From NCBI RefSeq assembly GCF_001293565.1, contig NZ_JXMU01000022.1, positions 1 to 64,000 on the forward strand: a stretch of 64,000 nt of DNA. Direction: 5' to 3'. The translations under genes and the position numbers were made by a program. Below, piece after piece: positions 46,659 through 56,503 of the stretch. Below the pieces are notes generated by a model. That model ran no database searches and was not told the origin of the DNA. It saw nothing but the letters and a program-made list of their open reading frames with translations. Position 1 is the stretch's first letter. Each line of letters starts with the position of its first letter. This stretch comes from Ahrensia marina. GTDB taxonomy: Bacteria > Pseudomonadota > Alphaproteobacteria > Rhizobiales > Rhizobiaceae.

Positions 46659-48155
46659 TCACTGTGGAGTTGTTTTGACACGACCGGCAATTGTGGAACG
46701 CACAATTGCGATGATTGTGATTATTGTTGCCGCCCAGAAGAACCATGTAATCGGACCGCGGAAGAGGATCGTAAAGTCAGTGCCTGACATGAGCATGGAC
46801 TGCCTGAAATTGTCTTCCAGCAATGGGCCGAGAATAAAGGCAATAAGAAACGGTGCGGCTGGAATGCTGTTTCTCATCATAAAGTAGCCGAGCCAGCCCA
46901 TGGCAAACATGACGCCAACATCAAAGATATTGTTGTTCACAGCGAACACGCCGAAAATACAAAGAACCAGAACGCCGGGGATAAGAATTCTTTTCGGTAC
47001 ATCGGCGACATATTTAAAGCCGCGAATGGCAACAGAGCCGACAAGGAACAAGAAGATCGAACTCACAATCAGGCCGATGAACAGGCCGTAAATAATATCA
47101 ACGTTGAGGACGAACATCATCGGCCCCGGCTGCAGTCCATGGATCATGAATGCGCCAAGAATGATGGCGGTAATCACATCGCCGGGCACACCAAGAGCAA
47201 GAAGCGGGATGAGCGTTGCGCCCGCGACACCATTGTTACCCGCCTCAGCCGCTGCAACGCCTTCAATTTCTCCCTTGCCGAAATTTTTCTTATTCGGTGA
47301 CTTTCGCCGTGCTTCTGAATAACTCAAAAATGCAGATGGCGCGGCACCAATGCCTGGAATTGAACCAAGGAACACACCGATAAAACTGCCTCTAACAATC
47401 GACTTAAAGCTGTTTTTGTAGTCCTCGAACGTTACCCAGTTTTTGCCGAGCTTTCGGGTCTTTCCGATATGGGCGGTCGGGTTCCAAACCATCGCAATAA
47501 TTTCAGGTATCGCAAACAGACCGATCAATACGGCAATAAAGTTCAAGCCCCCCATCATGTTCGGACTGCCAAAGGTGAAACGGTTGGTGCCGTACACAAG
47601 GTCGAGGCCGATCGTGGCAAGCAGCAGTCCCATCAATGCGGAAAGAGCACCGCGCAGCAGACTGTCACCGGAAACACCGGCAATAATTGTCAGAGAAAAC
47701 AGGATCAGAGCGAAAAATTCAGGCGGGCCAAAACTTAGTGCAAAAGATGCCAGCCAACCGGCGAATAGAATAAGCGCCAGATTGGAGATCAGGTCTGCTG
47801 TACAGGATGCCCACAATGCCATGCCGAGCGCGCGGCCTGCTTCTCCTTTTTCAGCCAGCGGATAGCCGTCAAGTATGGTTGCTGACGAGGCTGGTGTGCC
47901 CGGTGTCTTGATCAGAATCGCGGGAATGGATCCGCCAAATATGCCGCCCTTATAGACACCGAGCAGCAAAAGAATGCCTGTTATCGGTTGCAAGGCGAAT
48001 GTGAAGGGCAGGGTCAGCGCAACGGCCATTGTCGCAGACATGCCGGGAATTGCACCGCCAATAACGCCAATGATAATACCGCCAAAAAGTGCTAGAAATG
48101 CATAGACATTGCTGACAAGCGAAAGTCCGGCAAGAAGGCTGTCTATCATGCTCAT
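46659..48155 (-). CDS. tctA: Tripartite tricarboxylate transporter, large permease TctA
   Basis: 498-residue inner-membrane permease of the TctABC family with about 12 helices and typical motifs GAIPGMSATMAVALTLPFT (33-51), GVPGDVITAI and PGPMMF. It overlaps tctB by four bases. Substrate (a di- or tricarboxylate) unknown. Confidence 0.94.
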   Translation of the reverse strand: MSMIDSLLAGLSLVSNVYAFLALFGGIIIGVIGGAIPGMSATMAVALTLPFTFALQPITGILLLLGVYKGGIFGGSIPAILIKTPGTPASSATILDGYPLAEKGEAGRALGMALWASCTADLISNLALILFAGWLASFALSFGPPEFFALILFSLTIIAGVSGDSLLRGALSALMGLLLATIGLDLVYGTNRFTFGSPNMMGGLNFIAVLIGLFAIPEIIAMVWNPTAHIGKTRKLGKNWVTFEDYKNSFKSIVRGSFIGVFLGSIPGIGAAPSAFLSYSEARRKSPNKKNFGKGEIEGVAAAEAGNNGVAGATLIPLLALGVPGDVITAIILGAFMIHGLQPGPMMFVLNVDIIYGLFIGLIVSSIFLFLVGSVAIRGFKYVADVPKRILIPGVLVLCIFGVFAVNNNIFDVGVMFAMGWLGYFMMRNSIPAAPFLIAFILGPLLEDNFRQSMLMSGTDFTILFRGPITWFFWAATIITIIAIVRSTIAGRVKTTPQ

Positions 48156-48643
48156 GGTAGTCTCACAAAATCACCTTGCGGAATTGCAACACCAGCAACA
48201 TGCGCAAAGAATACATATAATAATAAAGGAATGACGACAGCGCAGATGACTGCAGTAACAGGATGACGTGTCCTGACAAGAAAAGCTGTCGAGATAAAAG
48301 AAAGCATGCACGTCCACACCATGCCGAGCACGGGCAGGAGCATCATCGTCAAAACCATAATGACGGCCATGCCTAACAGGCGCAGCATAGCCGTGCGTGT
48401 GTCGTCGGAAGGCTCGTTAATTCTTTCATCGGTTGGGGGTGTGCGCCACCATTCGATAAAAAGGAGTATGCCGACAAGGCCGGTCAGTGCTGAAATTGTA
48501 TAGGGCCAGAACAAGGGCGACAGAACAACTTTGCCGACATTGCTTGGCGAAGAAACCCAATAGGGGATCGCAAAAAATATGAGAAATAATGAGATTGCGC
48601 AGGCCAGAAGCCCAAGGCGCAGATGGATCGTTTTGGCGGTCAT
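48152..48643 (-). CDS. tctB: Tripartite tricarboxylate transporter, small permease TctB
   Basis: 163-residue four-helix TctB-type protein. ATG at 48643 with TTGAGGAA upstream; the TTG at 48655 would include that ribosome binding site. Confidence 0.9.
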   Translation of the reverse strand: MTAKTIHLRLGLLACAISLFLIFFAIPYWVSSPSNVGKVVLSPLFWPYTISALTGLVGILLFIEWWRTPPTDERINEPSDDTRTAMLRLLGMAVIMVLTMMLLPVLGMVWTCMLSFISTAFLVRTRHPVTAVICAVVIPLLLYVFFAHVAGVAIPQGDFVRLP

Positions 48644-48661
48644 GAATTTCCTCAAGGGCAG

Positions 48662-48690
48662 GCCACACCGGCTATCTTAACCGGTGTGGC
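48662..48690 (-). terminator. Stem-loop between tctC and tctB
   Basis: Perfect 10-bp stem GCCACACCGG (48662-48671) / CCGGTGTGGC (48681-48690). It has no T-run on the minus strand, so it is more likely an mRNA-stabilising or partially terminating hairpin between binding protein and permease messages. Confidence 0.65.
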
Positions 48691-48712
48691 TTTCAATCAG
48701 TCAAAGAAGTTA

Positions 48713-49690
48713 TCAACCTTTGATGCGCATGCCGAGTTCGTCAACCAGCGCACGGAAACTTTCGTACTGTTCCTGAATGAATGTATTGGCATCTTCAGGC
48801 GTCATAACATTGATCACAGAACCGCGCTTGGTCATTTGATCAACAAAGTTTTGATCGCCAGCCGCCTGGCCCATCCATTCGCCCCATTTTGCCGCAACAT
48901 CATCGGGCAGGTCAGCAGGACCGGCAATGCCTGTCCACCCAACCAGTTTTTCCAGTGCAGGCTTGCCTTCATCTGCAGATGTTGGCGCATCAAAACCGGC
49001 AACAGGCTCTGCTGTTGTCACCAGAATTGGCTTTAGCTGTCCGTTAGCCACAAAACTTGCCAGCGCTGATGTGTTTGTACAGATGAATGTCGCAGTTCCA
49101 TTAAGAACAGCTGTTGCTGCCTCGCCGCCGCCTTTTTGTGGAATATGGGTGGCTGCTGTCAGCGGGTCTTCGACACCATATTCATTAAGCACCATTGCGC
49201 CAGCAAGGTGAAGCAGCGAACCGACACCTGAAGAGCTGTAGCTCACGCCGCCTTCATTAACCTTGGCAATCAGTTCGTCCATAGAGTTGATGCCGGAAGA
49301 CGGGGAAACCGCACATGCGACGGGATTGATTTCATAAACGGTGACGAAGCGAAAATCGTCAAGCGTGTAAGGCAATGTATCTTTCATCGCCGGGCTGACC
49401 GAGTGTGAACCAACACGGGCAAACAACATTGTGTATCCGTCAGGCTTAGCGTTTTGCACAACAACAGAACCTGTAGCGCCGCCGGCACCGGTGACGTTGG
49501 ACATAACAAGCGGCTTGCCCACTGCTGTTCCAAGCGGCTCGGCGATCGTGCGCGCGGAAATGTCTGTTGCGCCGCCCGCGCCGTAAGGGATGACCATGTT
49601 AATTGGCCGCTCCGGATACTCCGCATAAGCCGTACTTGCAGTCAAAGCGAGCGCCATCGTGCCCAATGCACCTAGCAATTTCATTTTCAT
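48713..49690 (-). CDS. tctC: Tripartite tricarboxylate transporter, substrate-binding protein TctC
   Basis: 325-residue periplasmic binding protein with a Sec signal (about 1-23, ending AYA) and Bug/TctC pattern (YPERPINMVIPYGAGGATD, residues 25-43). The GGGAGGAAAGAT ribosome binding site precedes the ATG. It is divergent from a LysR gene. Confidence 0.93.
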   Translation of the reverse strand: MKMKLLGALGTMALALTASTAYAEYPERPINMVIPYGAGGATDISARTIAEPLGTAVGKPLVMSNVTGAGGATGSVVVQNAKPDGYTMLFARVGSHSVSPAMKDTLPYTLDDFRFVTVYEINPVACAVSPSSGINSMDELIAKVNEGGVSYSSSGVGSLLHLAGAMVLNEYGVEDPLTAATHIPQKGGGEAATAVLNGTATFICTNTSALASFVANGQLKPILVTTAEPVAGFDAPTSADEGKPALEKLVGWTGIAGPADLPDDVAAKWGEWMGQAAGDQNFVDQMTKRGSVINVMTPEDANTFIQEQYESFRALVDELGMRIKG

Positions 49691-49838
49691 ATCTTTCCTC
49701 CCAGTTGATACGATTGCGGTCCCACAGAAATGTCGTGAAACCGTCCTTGACCAAAGCTTATTATTAAGACAAAATTTGAAAAAGCAATTTTTTCTAATCT
49801 TTTTCGATAGTTTTGTTTACGTCAAGAGAGGGGCTCCG

Positions 49839-50753
49839 TTGTCAATTCGTATGCTGAAAACGCTGCTTGCTGTTGCAGACCATCGCACATTCTCGGCAGC
49901 GGCGGATGCTGTTGCCGTGACCCATGCGGCGGTTAGTCAGCAAATGCGGACACTTGAAGCGGAAATGCAGGTTGCTCTTTTTGATCGCAGCGGACGTACA
50001 CCGCAATTGACGCCTGTTGGCCGGGCGATTGTTACGAAAGCCCGCGAAGTTGTAAAAGCCTACGATAACATCGTTCCGTCGGTATTGGGCGATGTCGGTT
50101 TGCAGGGTGAGATTTTGCTGGGTGCAATTCCGACGTCGCTGACCGGCCTTGCGCCGCTTTCTATCGCATTGTTACGCAAAACATATCCCGATATCAGGGT
50201 ACATGTTCAACCGGGCCTTACGACTCCGCTTCTGTTACAGATTGAACGGGGCAGTATCGACGCGGCGATTGTGTCACGGCCTGCTGTGTTGGCCAATGGT
50301 ATCGGTTTTTTGGATGTCGCGCATGAACCTTTACAACTGATTGCGGCACAAGAAACAAAGTCTGATGATTATTTGGAATTATTGCGCGAAATGCCCTTTA
50401 TCCGCTTTAGCCGGGATGCGGTTGTCGGCAACACGATTGAAACATGGTTGCAGTCAAAGAACATTAAAGTGAATGAGATGATGGAGCTTGAAGGGCTTGA
50501 AGCGATTTCAAGCATGGTGCTTGCCAATCTCGGTATTTCCATTGTTCCAACCCAATCTGTCAAACAATTCAGTACTTTACCGCTTAAGAGAATTCCGCTG
50601 CCTGACGGTGCACCGGTGCGCAAACTGGGGCTAGCTTTTAACAAAGACAGTCCGCGCAAACGGCTTATCGAAGAAATACATACGGCATTACTAGAAGCGG
50701 TGAAAATTGGCGTGTTCCAACCGCAAAGCTTTTCTGCGGATGAACAAAAATGA
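49839..50753 (+). CDS. LysR-family transcriptional regulator
   Basis: 304-residue LysR protein with helix-turn-helix (SAAADAVAVTHAAVSQQMRTLE, near residues 20-40). TTG at 49839 has AGAGAGGGG five bases upstream and gives a normal N-terminus. It is divergent from tctCBA and upstream of TSUP with a four-base overlap, so it likely controls both directions. Confidence 0.9.
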   Translation: MSIRMLKTLLAVADHRTFSAAADAVAVTHAAVSQQMRTLEAEMQVALFDRSGRTPQLTPVGRAIVTKAREVVKAYDNIVPSVLGDVGLQGEILLGAIPTSLTGLAPLSIALLRKTYPDIRVHVQPGLTTPLLLQIERGSIDAAIVSRPAVLANGIGFLDVAHEPLQLIAAQETKSDDYLELLREMPFIRFSRDAVVGNTIETWLQSKNIKVNEMMELEGLEAISSMVLANLGISIVPTQSVKQFSTLPLKRIPLPDGAPVRKLGLAFNKDSPRKRLIEEIHTALLEAVKIGVFQPQSFSADEQK

Positions 50754-51496
50754 ACGACGTTACATTATTCTATCTGGTTTTAGGCAGCGCGGCTGGCGGC
50801 TTTATCAATGGTTTGGCCGGTTTTGGAACGGCACTGTTCGCGCTTGGGTTTTTCCTCAATATCATGCCGCCGGTACAGGCGGTTGCCGTTGTTGTTTTGC
50901 TGGCGGTTGTCAGCGGTCTACAAGGCTTATGGATTGTCCGCACAGCGATTGCCGAAAATCCGGTACGCCTCATGCGGTTTCTTGTGCCTGCTCTCATCGG
51001 CATTCCGCTTGGCGTTGCCATGTTGACCTATATCGACGCGCAAACGCTGAAGCTTACAATTGCGATTTTTCTGTTGGTTTATGGGGGCTATTTCACCTTG
51101 AGGAGCACCTTGCCAACGATTGAAAGACGAACACCGGTTATTGATATGCTGGTTGGTTTTTCCGGTGGCATATTAGGCGGGATGGCATCCTTATCAGGTG
51201 CTTTACCGACTATGTGGTGCTCAATGCGGACATGGCCGAAGGCTGAAACACGCGCTGTTTTACAACCCTATAATGTCATTGTTCTCGTGCTGACATCCGC
51301 CATGCTTGCGTGGAAGGGAGCTTACTCAAACCAGACCCTGCTGTATTTTCTTGTGGCGCTTCCCTCGACGATGATCTTTGCGCAGATCGGTATTGCGGTA
51401 TTCAAGCGGCTCAAGGATCACCAGTTCCGGCGGTTGCTCATCATTCTAACCTTTGTGGGCGGATTAATTTTGTTGCTTCGGACTGTGATTGGATAG
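50750..51496 (+). CDS. TSUP-family (TauE/SafE-like) membrane transporter
   Basis: 248-residue protein with about eight hydrophobic helices, typical of the sulfite exporter TauE/SafE family. It overlaps the LysR gene (ATGA) and is followed by an enolase-superfamily enzyme. Substrate unknown; TSUP members move organic sulfonates, sulfite or carboxylates. Confidence 0.87.
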   Translation: MNDVTLFYLVLGSAAGGFINGLAGFGTALFALGFFLNIMPPVQAVAVVVLLAVVSGLQGLWIVRTAIAENPVRLMRFLVPALIGIPLGVAMLTYIDAQTLKLTIAIFLLVYGGYFTLRSTLPTIERRTPVIDMLVGFSGGILGGMASLSGALPTMWCSMRTWPKAETRAVLQPYNVIVLVLTSAMLAWKGAYSNQTLLYFLVALPSTMIFAQIGIAVFKRLKDHQFRRLLIILTFVGGLILLLRTVIG

Positions 51497-51505
51497 GAAA
51501 TAAAA

Positions 51506-52639
51506 TTGCGTTTTAATAAAATTAAAGTCTCTGCTTTCCGTGTGCCGATTGAGAAATATGTCGCGACATCATTTGGTGTGATGCGTGATCGGCCTGCGGT
51601 TTTTGTTCAGCTTGAAGCCGATGACGGTGTTAAAGGCTGGGGCGAGATTTTCGCCAACTGGCCAGCGGCGGGCGCAGAGCATCGCGCGCGCCTTTTGATA
51701 GAAGACATTGCCGATGTTGTGTTTGATATTGACGCGCAAACGCCATCAGAATTCTGGGAGCAGCTTGATTCCAGAACACGCATACGGGCCGGTCAGTGCG
51801 GGGAGTGGGGGCCATTTAATCAGGTTATAGCGGGGCTTGATACAGCGCTCAATGATATTGCCGCGCGGCGTGAAAATGTGCCTCTGGCTCAATGGTTAAA
51901 TAAAGATGCGCCGAAATCTGTACCCGTCTATGCCAGTGGCATACCGGTCTATACCGCGAAGGACACAATCAACGAAGCGCGGGCGAGCGGTATTAAAGCG
52001 TTCAAAGTGAAAGTCGGTTTCGATAGGTCCAAAGATCTGGCGGCGCTGGAAAAAATATCTACAGATATCGGGCAGGACGAACGCCTGTTTGCCGATGCCA
52101 ATCAAGGGTGGTCGCCTGAAGAGGCTGTGTCTTTCATGCAAACTGCCGACCGTTTTGGGCTGGGCTGGATCGAGGAACCGGTTACGGCCGATACATCACT
52201 TTCGCAGTGGCAGGCGTTGGCTAGCCAAATCAAAACACCGATTGCTGCCGGTGAAAACATATTTGGCGAGGACAGTTTTGCTGAAGCCCTTGCCAGCAAG
52301 GCTTTTAAATATGTTCAGCCTGATGTGGCAAAATGGGGCGGTGTGACGGGCTGCTACCGCGTTGCGCGCAGTACGGTCGCTTCAGGATTTACGTATTGCC
52401 CCCACTTTTTGGGTGGAGGCATTGGGCTTGCTGCATCGGCGCATATTCTGGCGGCTACCGGTGGTGACGGGTTGCTCGAACTGGATGTAAACCCCAACCC
52501 GTTGCGTGATACTTTTCTGACCAACGAAATTCAGGATGGCGCGTGGACCATAGGCACCAAACCGGGGCTTGGTATTGATGAATTGCCTGATGCGATCATG
52601 CAGTTCAAAACATTGACGCTTGAAAAATCCAGACCCTGA
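51506..52639 (+). CDS. Mandelate racemase/enolase superfamily enzyme, MR subgroup
   Basis: 377-residue enzyme with a complete MR-type active site: KVK (167-169), metal ligands Asp198, Glu224 and Glu250, and Asp273-His300 dyad. These stand exactly three residues after mandelate racemase numbering (Lys166, Asp195, Glu221, Glu247, Asp270, His297). Such enzymes abstract the alpha proton of a hydroxy acid, causing racemisation or dehydration; D-tartrate dehydratase has this set. TTG start after AGGAAA. It belongs to the LysR-TSUP-MR-GST group. Confidence 0.9.
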   Translation: MRFNKIKVSAFRVPIEKYVATSFGVMRDRPAVFVQLEADDGVKGWGEIFANWPAAGAEHRARLLIEDIADVVFDIDAQTPSEFWEQLDSRTRIRAGQCGEWGPFNQVIAGLDTALNDIAARRENVPLAQWLNKDAPKSVPVYASGIPVYTAKDTINEARASGIKAFKVKVGFDRSKDLAALEKISTDIGQDERLFADANQGWSPEEAVSFMQTADRFGLGWIEEPVTADTSLSQWQALASQIKTPIAAGENIFGEDSFAEALASKAFKYVQPDVAKWGGVTGCYRVARSTVASGFTYCPHFLGGGIGLAASAHILAATGGDGLLELDVNPNPLRDTFLTNEIQDGAWTIGTKPGLGIDELPDAIMQFKTLTLEKSRP

Positions 52640-52668
52640 TTTCTCGTTTCAACCTGAAAGGCCGCACC

Positions 52669-53280
52669 ATGTATACGCTTTACCTATCAAAGGGCAGTTC
52701 GGCCATCTCGGTGCAAATTTTGCTGGAAGAGATCGGTGCGCGCTATGAAATTGAAGAAGTTTCAATTGCAGACGGCGACAATGCGAAGCCTGCTTATCTT
52801 GCGGTTAACCCCAAAGGTCGCATACCCGCATTGTTGACCCCTGAGGGTGTGCTAACAGAGAACACGGCGATCATTGCATATCTCGCGCAGGCTCACGCGA
52901 GCGCCGGTTTAATGCCTGACACCGCGTTTGCATTTGCAAAGGCGCAAGCGCTCAATGCTTATATAGCCACAACAGCGCATGTCGCCTTTGCCCATTTAAA
53001 GCGCGGTGCGCGGTGGGCCGATGATCCTGAGGCCCACACATCCATGATTGAGAAAGTGCCGGATAATATCCGCGAATGTGCCCGCATTATCGAAGAGCAT
53101 TATATCGCCGGCCCTTGGGCGCTTGGCGATGAATATAGTTTCTGCGACCCATATCTTTTTCTGATGCAGAAATGGATGCAAGCAACAGGTGTCGATATTA
53201 CCGAATTTCCAAAATTAATGGCACACCGTGATTTGATGCTCGCGCGCCCTGCTGTGAAGGCGGCGCTGGCAAGGCAATAG
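52669..53280 (+). CDS. Glutathione S-transferase family protein
   Basis: 203-residue protein with an N-terminal thioredoxin-like domain (1-80, with VNPKGRIPALLTPEG and ENTAIIAYLA) and a C-terminal helical domain. 29 bases after the MR gene and nine bases before the convergent ThDP gene stop. Substrate unknown; GST proteins in catabolic clusters can be isomerases or reductases. Confidence 0.88.
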   Translation: MYTLYLSKGSSAISVQILLEEIGARYEIEEVSIADGDNAKPAYLAVNPKGRIPALLTPEGVLTENTAIIAYLAQAHASAGLMPDTAFAFAKAQALNAYIATTAHVAFAHLKRGARWADDPEAHTSMIEKVPDNIRECARIIEEHYIAGPWALGDEYSFCDPYLFLMQKWMQATGVDITEFPKLMAHRDLMLARPAVKAALARQ

Positions 53281-53289
53281 GTTTGACGG

Positions 53290-54885
53290 CTAATGCGCTG
53301 ATCCGCTCGGCGCCGGCAGGCCTTCTATCATGACATTGATACAGGCAGGCTTTCTGCTCGCGACCGCGCGTGTGAGCGCAGCATTGAGTTGTGAAAGCTC
53401 GGTGACGTATTCACCGTGACAGCCAAGCGCGACGGCCGCCTCATCATAGCGCGCAGTACTCAAATCGCAGCCGATCAGGCGATCAGAACCATAATCGCGC
53501 AGCTGTATCTGGTGTTCGGCATTCCATTTCTGATCGTTTCCGATAATCGCAATGAACGGGATATTATTGCGTGCCGCTGTCTCAAATTCAGCAAAATGAA
53601 AACCAACTGTGCCATCGCCCATTAAAGTGAAAATTGTGGCATCAGGAGCTGCTTTTTTTGCGCCCAGTGCATAGCACAGACCGCCGCCAATGGCACCGGA
53701 GACACCGTTGACGATACGCCGCTCGGCACCGGTTATTGCCTGCGCCCATTGTCCGAATTCGCCGCCGTCGCAAATTAAAATTGTATCGTCGAGACCTGCG
53801 ATCTTATCTTTGATGATTGCGCAAAGTGTCTGCGAATTAAGCTGCTCTGTGTGAGTTGAATTAAGATGTTTCACCATCGTTGCTTGCTGCACAAATGCGT
53901 GCCATTCGCTACGCTCAACAGCATCATTGTTTTCGGCTGCTGAAAGCGCATGAGCGCATAATTTCGCATCCGCAGGAATGGCCAGTACCAATTTCTGATC
54001 CAGATTGTTTTGCGCCTGACGTTGTTCTTTTTCGCTGGAATTAACGATGACCCAGCGGGCTTCAGGAGCGTTGCCAAATCCCGTTGTGAAATCGATCGAT
54101 TTGCCAAGGGAGACGATCAGATCGGCTTTCTCGAACACGCTTTTCAAATCGCTCTTGGAAGGGTCTTTGAAACCGCGCGGGCTTTCCATACAGATGACAG
54201 GCACGTCAAGGGCTTGTTCCAGCTTTGAAGCAAGTTCCGGCGCACGGGTTTCATTCAGTGACGGGCCGAGCACGATGAGCGGGCGTTCGGCTTTTGCAAT
54301 AAGGTCTTGCGCTTGTTGTATGTGCTGTTCGGTTGGTGCGCCATTGTCCGGCTCGATATTAGGCTGCGCGCCAACGGACTTATCATCAAGGCTCTCGCGC
54401 AAAAGATCATCGGCAAGCGCCAGATGCACCGCACCGGGCTGGCCGGTCGTCGCTTCAAAAATGGCTGTGTGCGTTTGCGCTATCAGTTCCTGAACAGACG
54501 TTGGCCTTGCAGAAAATTTCGTCAGCGGCTTTGTGATCGCGACTTGGTCCATTTCCTGAAATGAACCTTTGCCGTCTTGAGATAACGGACTGTCACCGCT
54601 CAATATCAGAACGGGTGTTTGCGATAGACCGCAGGTAAACATCGGCCCGAGCGCATTGGCAAGTCCCGCGCCGGCGGTCACCAGCGCAACGCCGATAGTG
54701 CCCGTAATTTGGGCATAGGCTTCTGCCATATAGACAGCGGCCGCCTCATGGCGTGTGTGTATGATTTCGATGTCGGCATCAATACAGGCATCGAAAACCG
54801 GCATGATCTGGTTGCCGCTTAATGCAAATATTTTTGTGACACCGGCTTTTGCCAGAGAAGCGACTAGATGTTCAGCGCCTTTCAT
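53290..54885 (-). CDS. ThDP-dependent enzyme (acetolactate synthase large-subunit-like)
   Basis: 531-residue thiamine diphosphate enzyme. N-terminal catalytic Glu47 (THTRHEAAAV-type RHEAAA), and the ThDP motif GDGTVGFHFAEFETAARNN (from 423) ending in IIGNDQ. The middle domain lacks an obvious FAD signature to my eye. Such enzymes decarboxylate 2-keto acids or make or break C-C bonds. It is the last gene of the SDH-like-fumarase-like operon; the start shares one base with the hydratase beta-subunit stop. The reaction is unknown. Confidence 0.86.
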   Translation of the reverse strand: MKGAEHLVASLAKAGVTKIFALSGNQIMPVFDACIDADIEIIHTRHEAAAVYMAEAYAQITGTIGVALVTAGAGLANALGPMFTCGLSQTPVLILSGDSPLSQDGKGSFQEMDQVAITKPLTKFSARPTSVQELIAQTHTAIFEATTGQPGAVHLALADDLLRESLDDKSVGAQPNIEPDNGAPTEQHIQQAQDLIAKAERPLIVLGPSLNETRAPELASKLEQALDVPVICMESPRGFKDPSKSDLKSVFEKADLIVSLGKSIDFTTGFGNAPEARWVIVNSSEKEQRQAQNNLDQKLVLAIPADAKLCAHALSAAENNDAVERSEWHAFVQQATMVKHLNSTHTEQLNSQTLCAIIKDKIAGLDDTILICDGGEFGQWAQAITGAERRIVNGVSGAIGGGLCYALGAKKAAPDATIFTLMGDGTVGFHFAEFETAARNNIPFIAIIGNDQKWNAEHQIQLRDYGSDRLIGCDLSTARYDEAAVALGCHGEYVTELSQLNAALTRAVASRKPACINVMIEGLPAPSGSAH

Positions 54886-55550
54886 TAAATAACCTCATCG
54901 GAGCGGTCGTCAGTTTCGCCGTAACGTTTGAGTGTCGCGGGACGTGTGCCTTCATAAACCCGCTCGATATTCTGCGCTATTTTTTCATTCTCGCGTTCAA
55001 ACAGGCAGTCGCCGTTAAGGTCCGAGGCGACGATAAACGGCCCCATTCTATTGCATTTTATGACCCACATTGCTTGAGCGAGACCAAGTTCGTCGACCCA
55101 GTGCACCGCTTCTACTTTTTCGATACCGCGCCCCAGAAGTGCGCCGGTGCCATAGCCGACCGTTGACAGGTAAATGGCACCATTGGGCACAAAATAGCTT
55201 TTGTAATCCTTGGACGTCATGCCGCCTTTGCCGATGATCAGTTTTGCGCCAGTTTTCTGCATCCATTCAGGCAGCCATTTGGCAAAACGGAAAGAGGCTG
55301 TTGCGGTTACAGCGCCCATATCGAAAGTGCCGTCATCATTGACCCTTGCGGCCGGTGAACAATGGAAGTTCGCAGCGCTTTGCGAAGGCAGTTCCATGGG
55401 AATATTCGCCTGTTTTTCCAAAGCACGCATATAAACGCCCTCGCGAGCCGTATAGAGCAAACCGTTCAAATAAACGACATCGCCCAGCTTTAATGCCGCA
55501 ATGTCCTCATCTGTCGGGGTCGTGGATAAATCTATTTCACGCGGCTTCAT
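54885..55550 (-). CDS. Class I fumarase-like hydratase beta subunit
   Basis: 221-residue C-terminal domain of the class I fumarase/L(+)-tartrate dehydratase family, with TATASFRFAKWLPEWM and KLIIGKGGM motifs. The ATG at 55550 has GGAGG upstream and overlaps the alpha-subunit stop by four bases. Together they would hydrate or dehydrate a fumarate-like acid. Whether the substrate is fumarate, mesaconate or tartrate is not decided. Confidence 0.88.
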   Translation of the reverse strand: MKPREIDLSTTPTDEDIAALKLGDVVYLNGLLYTAREGVYMRALEKQANIPMELPSQSAANFHCSPAARVNDDGTFDMGAVTATASFRFAKWLPEWMQKTGAKLIIGKGGMTSKDYKSYFVPNGAIYLSTVGYGTGALLGRGIEKVEAVHWVDELGLAQAMWVIKCNRMGPFIVASDLNGDCLFERENEKIAQNIERVYEGTRPATLKRYGETDDRSDEVI

Positions 55551-56503
55551 TCTGCTGCCTCCCGTACAGGGTTCCATTCGACAGTGTCGCGGCGCTGGTA
55601 ATCGGTAAACCAATCCGGATCGGTGCGGTGTTCCACAGTGCCATCACTGTGGATACGCGCTACGGCCCGGCGCGATGACAAGCAAAAGGCGTGAACCGAC
55701 ATCGGCATACCGCCGGTATGGCAATAGCCAACCTCGATATTGCAGTCGACAACCATGCTTTTGCCGACGAAACCCATCGCGCCCATGCCGATGGAGTTGC
55801 CAAGTTCTTTAAACTCGTCTTCCATCTCTGCGATTTTCGGATCGGAATTCCGGCTGCCTACGGTGCGTAAAACCGACGCGCGTTTGCCAAGGGTCATACA
55901 AATATCTTTCGAGCCGCCAAGCCCGATGCCGATAATGGCGGGCTGACACGCAAGGCCGCGTTTGCCAAATGCCATCAGACTATCAAGATAGAAGCGCTTG
56001 ATGCCTTCAATGCCGTCGGATGGAAACAACATGCGGTAATCACTGCCGAACAGTCCACCCTTGTGCACTGTGATCAGATCAATCCATTCACCGCCCGGCT
56101 CGTAACCATATTCGATTTCAGGTGCGCCAATACCAACATTATTATTGTGGTCTGTGCGCCAGAGCGGATGCACACGATTGGGACGCAGTGGCACCCCGTT
56201 CGTTGCTTTGGCCGTTGCGCGACGCAGTGCTGCCTCAAGTGCAATCGGCCCGCCTTCAATCTGGGTTTCATTGCCCATTTTCACAAACCAGCGCGGCACA
56301 CCGGTATCGCCGCACATTGCGCGCCGGTCTTCTTTTGCCGCTTCATAATTTTCCAACATGGCTTGCAGGACAAAAGACGATAAATCACCGTCTTCCGTGC
56401 TTGCTGCCGCTTTTAAACCGTCCAGATAATCCTGCGGAATTTCAATTGCCGCCTTGTCCATTAGGGTGAGGGCGGTCTCTTCGATTTTTTCTATTGAGAT
56501 CAT
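55547..56503 (-). CDS. Class I fumarase-like hydratase alpha subunit
   Basis: 318-residue [4Fe-4S] hydratase subunit. The three cluster cysteines expected in the family are visible as Cys64 (RAMCGDTG), Cys186 (LACQPAI) and Cys261 or Cys274 (YCHTGGMPMSVHAFC). Length fits two-subunit class I fumarases/TtdA. It overlaps the flavoprotein gene by four bases, so it is translationally coupled. Confidence 0.9.
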   Translation of the reverse strand: MISIEKIEETALTLMDKAAIEIPQDYLDGLKAAASTEDGDLSSFVLQAMLENYEAAKEDRRAMCGDTGVPRWFVKMGNETQIEGGPIALEAALRRATAKATNGVPLRPNRVHPLWRTDHNNNVGIGAPEIEYGYEPGGEWIDLITVHKGGLFGSDYRMLFPSDGIEGIKRFYLDSLMAFGKRGLACQPAIIGIGLGGSKDICMTLGKRASVLRTVGSRNSDPKIAEMEDEFKELGNSIGMGAMGFVGKSMVVDCNIEVGYCHTGGMPMSVHAFCLSSRRAVARIHSDGTVEHRTDPDWFTDYQRRDTVEWNPVREAAE

